Origin: Rhodospirillaceae bacterium
GTDB lineage: Bacteria; Pseudomonadota; Alphaproteobacteria; Rhodospirillales; Magnetospirillaceae
Length of the DNA: 16,730 nt
NCBI GenBank assembly: GCA_013349735.1
Contig: DUZC01000015.1
Location: forward strand, 1-16,730
Direction of reading: 5' to 3'
Position 1 is the stretch's first letter. Each line of letters starts with the position of its first letter. Positions 7,248 to 13,840 of the stretch are shown here, in pieces. The position numbers were made by a program, and so were the translations under genes. A model generated the notes under the pieces. It was given only the letters and a program-made list of their open reading frames with translations. It made no database searches and was not told the origin of the DNA.

Positions 7248-9083
7248 ATGGTGGGCGTTGGCCGTTTTCAGGCAATCGGACGCAATTTAGCAAAAGGTAA
7301 AACACGCCGGCTTTCGGTGATGGTTCTCCTTTACCTTTTGGCCGGGTTGGCGCTGTGGGCTTCGGTGGAGGTGGTGCTGTGGAGTGAACAGGAAGCGCTG
7401 GCCCGTTTAGCCAGCGAGGGGCGGGACCGGCTGACCCTTTATGGCGAGGCTCTGCATAGTGAGCTGGAAAAGTCACGGGACATTCCCGTTGTCCTGGCCA
7501 GCGAAAGAGAAATCATTGAACTTTTGAGCGTCGCCGACCCTGCGCGGCAGGATCAGCTTAGAAAACAGGTGAATCAGCGTCTGCAAGACATCGGCAGGAC
7601 GCTCAATGCCTCGGCGATTTATGTGCTTGACCACCAGGGGTTGACCCTTGCCGCGAGTAATTGGCAAGACCCAGGAGGCAGCTTTGTCGGTCGGCGCTTT
7701 GACTTTCGACCTTATTTTACCGCCGCCATGGAGGGCCGGGTCGGGCGCTATTTTGCGCTTGGCAGCACCTCGAACCGGCCTGGTTATTATCTGGCGATGC
7801 CCGTCAAATCCGGCGATCAGATTGTTGGGGCGGTCGTCGTCAAAATTTCCTTGGACGAGCTTGAGCGCGGTTGGCGGGGCGGCGGCGAGCAGGTTTTTGT
7901 TACCGATCGGTTCGGTGTTGTCTTCATAACCAACACCCCGGCCTGGCGGTTTCACAGTCTTGGCCAACTCGATCCCGAACAGTCGCAGGCCTTGATCGCC
8001 AGCCGGCAATATGGAGATATGCCTTTGCCGGCGTTGACCTTGGTTCCCGGACCATCGGTGACCTCGGTGGACGGTGTCGGCTATGTCATGGTTTCAAAGC
8101 CTTTGCCGGACGGCGAGCAATGGGTCCTGCATGTTCTGATGGCGGTTAAGGATTCTCAGGCGCGCGCCCGCGATCTCGGCTTGCTGGCCGTGGCCGGGGC
8201 CAGCCTGTTGATTTTTGCCCTATATTTTCTGATCCATCGGGACAAGTCACAACGCCGGCATACCCGCGATCTCGAGGTTCGGGTCATCGAGCGCACGGCC
8301 GCCTTGCTGGAAACCAACCAGCGACTGCGTGGAGAGGTGGCGGAGCGGCTGCGCGCCGAAGCCGAGCTGCGGGCAAAGCAGGACGAACTGGTGCAGGCGG
8401 CCAAGCTGGCTGCTCTGGGCCAAATGTCAGCTGGCATGGTCCATGAGCTTAATCAGCCGCTGGCTGCTATCCGCAGTTTTGCCGATAATGGCCTGACTCT
8501 GCTTGATCGGGGCCGTCCCGAACGCGCCCGGGAAAATCTGTGGGAAATTGCGGAATTGACCGAGCGGATGGCGCGGATCAGTGGCCAGCTCAAGCTGTTT
8601 GCCCGCAAATCGGCGTCCCAGGTGCAACCGGTTGCGGTGACGGCTGCGGTACAAAATGCGCTGGCGTTACTTCAAGGACGGCTTGCCGCTGATCGGGTCA
8701 TGGTGGAATGGGTTCCGCCAGCAAATGAGCTTTGGGTATGGGGCGAAGACCTGCGTTTACAACAGGTGTTGGTCAATTTGTTGCGCAATGGCATTGATGC
8801 TACCCTGGGTAAAGAAGCGCGTTGCCTAAGAATCGAGGCACAGCGGAGGGAAGACCGGGTTCGTTTGCAGGTTTTCGACAATGGTACGGGCATTGCCGAA
8901 GATGTGCTGGCGCAATTGTTCGACCCATTTTTTACGACCAAGCCGGCCGGCGAAGGGCTCGGTCTCGGTCTTTCCATATCGGCAAGTATTCTTGGTGATT
9001 TTGGCGGTCATTTGTCGGCAGCCAATGGGCCCGGAGAAGGAGCGGTCTTTACCATGTTGCTGAGGGCTGCGGAGGCGCCATGA
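7248..9083 (+). CDS. dctB: C4-dicarboxylate sensor histidine kinase DctB
   Basis: This is the membrane sensor kinase that detects periplasmic C4-dicarboxylates and phosphorylates DctD. The order is TM1 (about 22-44), a periplasmic double-PDC sensor with the DctB-typical segment FRPYF (153-157) and GRYFALGSTS (166-175), TM2 (about 309-329), a coiled linker with RTAALLETNQRL, and then the kinase. In the kinase H399 lies in MVHELNQPLAAIR, N514 in LLRNGIDAT, DNGTG at 544-548 and GEGLGLGLS at 569-576. Length is 611 residues from the ATG at 7248, which has GAGGGG 11 nt upstream. The frame is open further back to a TTG at 7194 (629 residues), but that start lacks a clear ribosome site. The gene ends in an ATGA overlap with dctD, so the two proteins are translationally coupled. 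Confidence 0.93.
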   Translation: MVGVGRFQAIGRNLAKGKTRRLSVMVLLYLLAGLALWASVEVVLWSEQEALARLASEGRDRLTLYGEALHSELEKSRDIPVVLASEREIIELLSVADPARQDQLRKQVNQRLQDIGRTLNASAIYVLDHQGLTLAASNWQDPGGSFVGRRFDFRPYFTAAMEGRVGRYFALGSTSNRPGYYLAMPVKSGDQIVGAVVVKISLDELERGWRGGGEQVFVTDRFGVVFITNTPAWRFHSLGQLDPEQSQALIASRQYGDMPLPALTLVPGPSVTSVDGVGYVMVSKPLPDGEQWVLHVLMAVKDSQARARDLGLLAVAGASLLIFALYFLIHRDKSQRRHTRDLEVRVIERTAALLETNQRLRGEVAERLRAEAELRAKQDELVQAAKLAALGQMSAGMVHELNQPLAAIRSFADNGLTLLDRGRPERARENLWEIAELTERMARISGQLKLFARKSASQVQPVAVTAAVQNALALLQGRLAADRVMVEWVPPANELWVWGEDLRLQQVLVNLLRNGIDATLGKEARCLRIEAQRREDRVRLQVFDNGTGIAEDVLAQLFDPFFTTKPAGEGLGLGLSISASILGDFGGHLSAANGPGEGAVFTMLLRAAEAP

Positions 9084-10438
9084 ATTTCACCATCGTCCTC
9101 GTCGATGACGATCGGCAGGTCCGTATGGCGGCCAGCCAGACTCTTGAGTTGGCGGGATATAATGTGGCCAGCTGTGAAAGCGGCGAAAAGGCGCTGAAAT
9201 CCATCGATCGCAGCTGCGGTGCCTTGGTGACGGACGTCCGCATGCCCGGAATGGATGGGTTTTCCCTGCTGCAAAAGGCCTTGGCCGTTGATCCTGATTT
9301 GCCGGTCATTTTGGTAACCGGCCATGGCGATGTTTCCATGGCGGTCCGGGCGATCCGTATGGGGGCTTATGATTTTCTTGAAAAGCCCTATCCCGCGGAA
9401 ATTCTGCTCGACACCATTCGCCGGGCCCTGGAACGGCGGCAGCTGGTCATGGAAAATCGTCAGCTCAGGGAGGCCTTGGCCAATGATGCGGACACCATCA
9501 TCATCGGTCGCAGCCCAACGATTGAGCGGATGCGGACGATGATTGCGGCGGTGGCGGAGACCGATGCTGATATATTGGTCATGGGAGAAACCGGCAGTGG
9601 GAAGGAAATGGTTGCTCGGGCCCTGCATCATCAAAGTCAGCGCCGACAGCATAAATTCGTTGCCTTGAATTGTGGGGCGATGCCGGAAAGCATTTTTGAA
9701 AGTGAATTATTTGGCCATGCTGCGGGAGCCTTTACCGGGGCCGGCAAGCGTCGAATTGGTCGTATCGAATATGCCAGCAAGGGCACCCTGTTTTTGGACG
9801 AAATTGAAAGCATGCCGCTTTCTCTTCAGGTCAAGCTGCTGCGGGTTCTTCAAGAAAGGGTGATCGAGCCGTTGGGGTCCAATGAGTCTGTTCCCGTGGA
9901 TTTGCGGGTGGTAGCCGCTACCAAAGCGGATTTAAAGGCGGCCAGCGACGAAGGACGATTTCGGGCTGATCTTTACTATCGGCTCAATGTTGTCTTAATT
10001 GATATTCCTCCTTTGTCGGCCCGTCGTGAAGATATTCCCTTGCTTTTTCAACATTTTGTTATGAAGGCTTCGTCCCGCTACAGTCGTCAGCCGCCTGAGG
10101 CTGGCCGGGAAATGATGCAGCATTTGATGTCCAGACCCTGGCCGGGCAATGTTCGCGAATTGCGCAATGCAGCGGATCGCTTTGTTCTGGGCTTGTCTCA
10201 GGAACTGTCTGGCAGTTTGGAGCTTGACTCACCCTCTGGCCAAATGAGCCTGCCAGAGCGGATTGATCTGTTTGAGAAAAGTATCATCGAGGCCGAATTG
10301 GCGGCGCAACAGGGGAATGTCAAAGCGACGGTCGACGCTTTGGGGATTCCTCGGAAAACCTTTTACGACAAATTACGGCGGTTTGGCTTATGCGCCGAGG
10401 ATTTTCGTCATCGTGGCCAGCCCCGAGAGGATCGATGA
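9080..10438 (+). CDS. dctD: Sigma-54-dependent response regulator DctD
   Basis: This 452-residue NtrC-family activator is the partner of DctB. The receiver has D10/D11, phosphoacceptor D52 in TDVRMPGMDG, T80 and K102. The AAA+ domain has Walker A GETGSGKE (169-176), the sigma-54 contact loop GAFTGA (216-221), Walker B GTLFLDEI (235-242) and the RPWPGNVREL segment (352-361). A Fis-type helix-turn-helix lies at about 412-437 (VKATVDALGIPRKTFYDKL). All parts needed for phosphorylation-controlled activation of sigma-54 promoters are therefore present, and a matching promoter with upstream repeats lies in front of dctA. The start overlaps the dctB stop (ATGA) with GGAGG 4 nt before it. The stop overlaps the start of the following TetR gene in the same way. 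Confidence 0.96.
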   Translation: MNFTIVLVDDDRQVRMAASQTLELAGYNVASCESGEKALKSIDRSCGALVTDVRMPGMDGFSLLQKALAVDPDLPVILVTGHGDVSMAVRAIRMGAYDFLEKPYPAEILLDTIRRALERRQLVMENRQLREALANDADTIIIGRSPTIERMRTMIAAVAETDADILVMGETGSGKEMVARALHHQSQRRQHKFVALNCGAMPESIFESELFGHAAGAFTGAGKRRIGRIEYASKGTLFLDEIESMPLSLQVKLLRVLQERVIEPLGSNESVPVDLRVVAATKADLKAASDEGRFRADLYYRLNVVLIDIPPLSARREDIPLLFQHFVMKASSRYSRQPPEAGREMMQHLMSRPWPGNVRELRNAADRFVLGLSQELSGSLELDSPSGQMSLPERIDLFEKSIIEAELAAQQGNVKATVDALGIPRKTFYDKLRRFGLCAEDFRHRGQPREDR

Positions 10439-11085
10439 CCGTGCCGCCACGCCAGGGTCGCGTTCGCAAAGACCGCCAAGAGCGCATTCTTAAGGCCGCT
10501 GAAAGTGTTTTTGCCAGCGAAGGTTTTGAGCGGGCTTCCGTTGCTTCGATTGCTGAGAAAGCGAAATTGCCGAAGGCCAACCTGTTTTATTACTTCAGTT
10601 CGAAAGAAGAACTCTATCAAAGTCTTATCAATGAAATTTTTCGCGATTGTCAGCAGATTTTTGCCGCTTTTTCCGCCGAGGCTGGACCAAGGGTGGGGAT
10701 AGAGCGCTTTTTGCGGGACAGTCTGCATTTCTGTCGCCATCGTCCAGATGCGGCCAGGATTTTTGGGGAAATGACCATCCGGGCCGTGCCAGCTGTTGGC
10801 TCGGAAGTCCTGGAGGCGCTGCGTCGCATGATGGCTGATAAAGCGCAGTTGATTGACGCCTGGGTGGCCAAGGGTACAGTCTGCCCGGTCGATGGCCGTC
10901 ATCTATTGGCGGCATTTTGGGCGATGACGCAATATTACGCCGTCTTTGACCAGCAAATGCGTCGGGATCCCCAGAAGAATGGGCTTTCAGACGATGAATG
11001 GAATTTCATAGAGAATCAGGTGATCTGCTACGCTTGGCGAATTTTGGGATTGGATGCTGAGGTTAGAACGGAATGCTGCGCTTGA
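10435..11085 (+). CDS. TetR-family regulator with RutR/YcdC-like C-terminus, coupled to dctBD
   Basis: This 216-residue protein has the N-terminal TetR helix-turn-helix (about 17-63; VASIAEKAKLPKANLFYYF at 36-54). Its C-terminal domain resembles YcdC/RutR (LIDAWVAKGTVCPVDGRHL at 139-157, then WAMTQYYAVFDQQ). Members of that group often respond to pyrimidines or other small nitrogen metabolites; the ligand here is unknown. The ATG at 10435 overlaps the dctD stop (ATGA) and has GAGAGG 4 nt upstream. An in-frame ATG 45 bp earlier inside dctD is less likely because it would add a tail not typical of the family. It is the third gene of a dctB-dctD-tetR operon, so it may tie dicarboxylate uptake to another nutrient signal. 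Its 3' end overlaps the opposite-strand gene by 23 bp. Confidence 0.9.
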   Translation: MTVPPRQGRVRKDRQERILKAAESVFASEGFERASVASIAEKAKLPKANLFYYFSSKEELYQSLINEIFRDCQQIFAAFSAEAGPRVGIERFLRDSLHFCRHRPDAARIFGEMTIRAVPAVGSEVLEALRRMMADKAQLIDAWVAKGTVCPVDGRHLLAAFWAMTQYYAVFDQQMRRDPQKNGLSDDEWNFIENQVICYAWRILGLDAEVRTECCA

Positions 11086-12241
11086 CCATGTGATCTACCA
11101 GTCGCCCTTGCACCAGTTTTATTCCCATTTCCTTTGCAAAGCGCAAACTTTGAGCCGTATCGCAGCGCGCCAAAACCAACAGCGGATTTTTCCGGTTCTT
11201 TAATTTGGCGCGGGTCTTTTCGTTCAAAACGTCATCATTGGCGGCAAGTGCTCCGGACCAAAAGATTTTCGCAAAATCACAAATGATGCCATCAAAGTCC
11301 AGGGCGGCAACATTTTCAAAGGACAATCCATCAAGCAGGATCTTGTAGCCGCGGCGTCTCAAAAAAGGCACCAGTTCATTGTAAATATTCATGTTTTCGA
11401 AGACGTCCGTCTTATTGATTTCCAGCACGACGCCTTGTCGGCTATCGATTGGTAACTCGGCGTCAAAAGTGACAAATTTATTGGATGCCAAGGAAGAAAG
11501 GTTAACGTTAAGGCTCATCCGCTTGCGGTTGCCGCGTTCTTCAGGATTGGCCAAGAGCCGCAGGACGATGGTATCCAGTTCTTCCGTAAGGTCGTTAAAA
11601 AGCCATTTGTTCTGAGTAAGTGAAACCCCTGGGCAGAATAGGCTTTCAAGGCGCTGGACAGAAATATACATTTCCTCGAACATTAAAGAAGCTTTTCCAT
11701 CCTCCTTAATATTGTAGACTGGCTGATTATATAATATAGATGCCATGTCAATGCGCTGTATACCCTCTTTGATTTTATTTAATTGTTTGAGGTCAATCGT
11801 CGCTTTGCTGGGCGCATTGTCGCCCCCGCTATTGACCTCGCCGATTCCCGCGGCGGATTCGGCCCAGGCCATAATTTTACCTAATTCGTAAGAAAGGTCA
11901 AAGAGGGTATAAAATTCCCCCTTGCCTCCATGGGTGTTTTTAAATGTAACCCCCATATTGCCAATAAATATTTTGCGAATAGAATCGCCAGATGTTGCCA
12001 GTAAATCTTTGTTAATGTCTCTTGCTACAAAAATAATATCCAAGTTCTTTAATAAAAAAATCTCAGATTCTAGAGATTTATTTTTGATATCAGCAAAGAC
12101 GCTGATCGCCTTGGAAAGATTTTCGCGGCTTTTTTTGATCGCCGGCAGTTCGGAAACGTGAATATGGATCAGACGCAGGCCGGCCGGCCGGTCCTCCATT
12201 TTTCTTAAATAGACGAGGAATCGCGTATTCTGGTCAATCAT
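11063..12241 (-). CDS. Protein with degenerate EAL-like C-terminal domain, probably non-catalytic
   Basis: This 392-residue protein has no signal peptide or membrane segment that I can see. Its C-terminal half follows the order of an EAL domain but lacks most catalytic residues. NQPVYNI (172-178) matches the usual YQPIV start, and EEM (189-191) stands where EAL is expected. NVNLSS (245-250) is kept. ELTE has become E274-INK, the DDFG pair has become LDGLS (303-307), the K-I-D lysine is lost (IICDF, 319-323), AEGVE has become ARCDT, and QG is kept at 378-379. The N-terminal 130 residues may be a worn GGDEF-like fold, but this is weak. The likely role is a c-di-GMP receptor or a protein-binding adaptor rather than a phosphodiesterase. 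The 5' half is strikingly AT-rich (35 G/C in 120 bases at 11941-12060). The start lacks a strong ribosome site. Confidence 0.75.
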   Translation of the reverse strand: MIDQNTRFLVYLRKMEDRPAGLRLIHIHVSELPAIKKSRENLSKAISVFADIKNKSLESEIFLLKNLDIIFVARDINKDLLATSGDSIRKIFIGNMGVTFKNTHGGKGEFYTLFDLSYELGKIMAWAESAAGIGEVNSGGDNAPSKATIDLKQLNKIKEGIQRIDMASILYNQPVYNIKEDGKASLMFEEMYISVQRLESLFCPGVSLTQNKWLFNDLTEELDTIVLRLLANPEERGNRKRMSLNVNLSSLASNKFVTFDAELPIDSRQGVVLEINKTDVFENMNIYNELVPFLRRRGYKILLDGLSFENVAALDFDGIICDFAKIFWSGALAANDDVLNEKTRAKLKNRKNPLLVLARCDTAQSLRFAKEMGIKLVQGRLVDHMVKRSIPF

Positions 12242-12318
12242 CGCATTCTTTCGCTCTGCTCGATGCGTAAGGGTGGTCTATTCGGTGGGCGAGGGCAATG
12301 CCCAGATCACGTTATTTG

Positions 12319-12338
12319 ATGCAAGCCGGCTCTTGCAT
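12319..12338. repeat. 7-bp inverted repeat (hairpin or operator) beside the G9 tract
   Basis: ATGCAAG (12319-12325) and CTTGCAT (12332-12338) are exact complements around the 6-nt loop CCGGCT. It lies in the 161-bp region between the divergent EAL-like gene and gapR, 64 bp before the gapR ATG. No U tract follows on either strand, so an operator or leader structure is more likely than a terminator. Confidence 0.5.
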
Positions 12339-12339
12339 A

Positions 12340-12348
12340 GGGGGGGGG
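12340..12348. repeat. G9 homopolymer tract upstream of gapR
   Basis: Nine consecutive G residues lie 54 bp before the gapR start, directly after the 7-bp inverted repeat. The tract could vary in length and shift promoter or leader spacing, but nothing in a single sequence shows that it does. Confidence 0.9.
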
Positions 12349-12402
12349 CTCCTGGCTATGGTTCAGCCAAGACCATCCCCCTCTGGATTAAGGTGAGCCT
12401 GC

Positions 12403-12669
12403 ATGCCTGACGGAACGACCGCGAACGAGAAAGTCGGCGGAATTGCCGCCGAGGCGCTGAAGCAGTATGTCGAACGGATCGAACGGCTTGAGGAAGAGAA
12501 GAAGGCCTTGAGCGAGGATTTGAAACAGGTCTATGCCGAGGCAAAATCGACCGGTTTCGACATAAAAATCCTGCGCAAGATCATTTCGATTCGGCGGATT
12601 GAAGCGCATGATCGCAGGGAACAGGACGAGCTGATCGCCCTTTATAAAACCGCCTTGGGAATGGAGTAG
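12403..12669 (+). CDS. gapR: DUF2312 / GapR-like nucleoid-associated protein
   Basis: This 88-residue, charged, coiled-coil protein matches the alphaproteobacterial DUF2312 family. It has the features of GapR: VERIERLEEEKKALSEDLK followed by VYAEAKSTGFDIKILRKII and a C-terminal EQDELIALYKTALG. In Caulobacter GapR binds overtwisted, AT-rich DNA ahead of replication and transcription and stimulates type II topoisomerases. That function is carried over here by family membership. The length is normal (about 85-95). The ATG at 12403 has AAGGTGAG about 6 nt upstream. Its TAG stop shares one base with the GTG start of the epimerase gene (TAGTG), so the two are cotranscribed and probably coupled, which is an odd partner for a nucleoid protein. 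Confidence 0.92.
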   Translation: MPDGTTANEKVGGIAAEALKQYVERIERLEEEKKALSEDLKQVYAEAKSTGFDIKILRKIISIRRIEAHDRREQDELIALYKTALGME

Positions 12670-13649
12670 TGGCCTATCTGGTCACTGGGGCAGCCGGTTT
12701 TATCGGCTTTCATACCTGCCGCCGTCTGCTGGAACGCGGTCAGGTGGTGGTGGGCGTTGACATCGTCAATGATTATTACGACCCGGCCTTGAAGGAAAGC
12801 CGGCTGGCTTTGCTCAAGGCGTTTCCCGGATTTACCTTTTACCGGTCCGACATCGCCGATCGTGAGGCGATGGATAAGGTCGCGACCAAGCATCCGGCTA
12901 TCCGACGGATCATCCATCTGGCCGCCCAGGCCGGTGTCCGTTATTCCTTGACCAATCCGCATGCCTATACCCGTTCCAATGTCGAGGGTCAGCTGGTCAT
13001 GCTAGAACTGGCGCGCCGGCTGAAAGCCTGTGACCATTTCGTCTATGCCAGTTCATCCTCGGTCTATGGGTCGAATAGCAAGCTGCCCTTTGCCGTTGAA
13101 GACCGGGTTGACCACCCCATTTCCCTTTATGCCGCGACCAAAAAGGCTGGCGAACTGATGGCGCATTGTTATAGCCATCTTTATCAGATCCCCAGCACCG
13201 GTCTCCGATTCTTTACGGTTTACGGCCCTTGGGGACGCCCGGACATGTCGGCCTTTCTGTTCGTCAAGGCCATTCTGGCCGGAGAGCCCATTCATGTCTT
13301 CAACCAGGGCGATATGAGCCGGGATTTCACCTATATCGACGACATTGTCAGCGGGGTTCTGGCCGTGACCGACGGGCCGCCCAAGGATGACGCCCCGCCT
13401 TATCGGGTTTACAATATCGGCAATCATCGCTCGGAGCCTTTGATGCGCTTCATCGCTCTGATCGAACAGGCTCTGGGTCGAAAGGCCGAGATTATTTTTG
13501 AACCGATGCAGCCCGGGGATGTCAAAGAGACCTTCGCTGATATTTCGGCGATCAGCGGTGATTTTGGCTTCGCGCCGACCACCAGCATAGATGTAGGTTT
13601 GCCGCATTTTATTGATTGGTATTGTCAGTATTATCAGGTAGATCGCTGA
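12669..13649 (+). CDS. NAD-dependent nucleotide-sugar epimerase, UDP-glucuronate 4-epimerase type
   Basis: This 326-residue short-chain (extended) dehydrogenase is most like the UDP-glucuronate 4-epimerases (LpsL/CapI group), which make UDP-galacturonate for lipopolysaccharide or capsule. It has the NAD-binding GAAGFIG (7-13), D31 after beta-2, HLAAQAGVRYS (83-93), SSSSVYG (128-134), the catalytic Y154 and K158 of YxxxK, GPWGRPDM (186-193) and QPGDVKETFAD (281-291). The start is a GTG at 12669 that overlaps the gapR stop; it places the Rossmann strand right at the N-terminus as expected. A GGGA ribosome-site match lies about 8 nt upstream. UDP-glucose 4-epimerase is the main alternative. No other surface-polysaccharide gene is visible in the window. 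Confidence 0.9.
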   Translation: MAYLVTGAAGFIGFHTCRRLLERGQVVVGVDIVNDYYDPALKESRLALLKAFPGFTFYRSDIADREAMDKVATKHPAIRRIIHLAAQAGVRYSLTNPHAYTRSNVEGQLVMLELARRLKACDHFVYASSSSVYGSNSKLPFAVEDRVDHPISLYAATKKAGELMAHCYSHLYQIPSTGLRFFTVYGPWGRPDMSAFLFVKAILAGEPIHVFNQGDMSRDFTYIDDIVSGVLAVTDGPPKDDAPPYRVYNIGNHRSEPLMRFIALIEQALGRKAEIIFEPMQPGDVKETFADISAISGDFGFAPTTSIDVGLPHFIDWYCQYYQVDR

Positions 13650-13652
13650 CAT

Positions 13653-13667
13653 CGTCCGTGACGGACG
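13653..13667. repeat. Perfect 7-bp inverted repeat just after the epimerase stop
   Basis: CGTCCGT and ACGGACG flank a single central G, beginning 4 bp after the epimerase stop. The loop is too short for a stable RNA hairpin as drawn, so a protein-binding site or chance is as likely. It sits immediately before a more hairpin-like element. Confidence 0.4.
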
Positions 13668-13671
13668 TCGA

Positions 13672-13697
13672 AGCTCCTGGATCGGAGCTGGGTTTTG
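13672..13697 (+). terminator. Candidate intrinsic terminator after gapR-epimerase
   Basis: AGCTCC (13672-13677) pairs with GGAGCT (13684-13689) around a 6-nt loop and is followed by GGG and then TTTT (13693-13696). The stem is short and the U tract is interrupted, so the call is moderate. Its position 22 bp after the epimerase stop and ahead of gltB supports it. Confidence 0.45.
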
Positions 13698-13840
13698 GCG
13701 GAATTTGCCGCGCTCGGTAAAACGGACCGAATGTCGCAAGGGGGCCATTCTTTGCGTGTGTTCGGCGATGGGTTTTGTTATACGCGTTTGTTGCAACAGG
13801 GTGCCGAATAGGTTTGGCAGTAGGGAAAGACGGCAAGCAG
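13698..13840 (+). promoter_or_regulatory. Presumed gltB promoter and leader region
   Basis: About 140 bp of non-coding DNA precede gltB. A TTATAC at 13778-13783 could act as a -10 box, but no good -35 element lies 16-18 bp before it. A TGG...TGC pair near 13696-13708 looks like sigma-54 but has the wrong spacing. I cannot place the promoter with confidence. Confidence 0.3.

Noticed and set aside
9008..9652. 214-codon open frame antisense to the dctB/dctD junction
   Set aside because: Shadow of the strongly supported dctB and dctD frames; no family resemblance.
10390..10434. Earlier ATG for the TetR gene inside dctD
   Set aside because: The added 15 residues are not TetR-like, and the ATGA junction at 10435 has a ribosome site and matches the dctB/dctD junction.
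13696..13709. TGGCG...TTTGCC resembling a sigma-54 promoter before gltB
   Set aside because: The GG and GC pairs are two bases too close together; the spacing of -24/-12 elements is strict.
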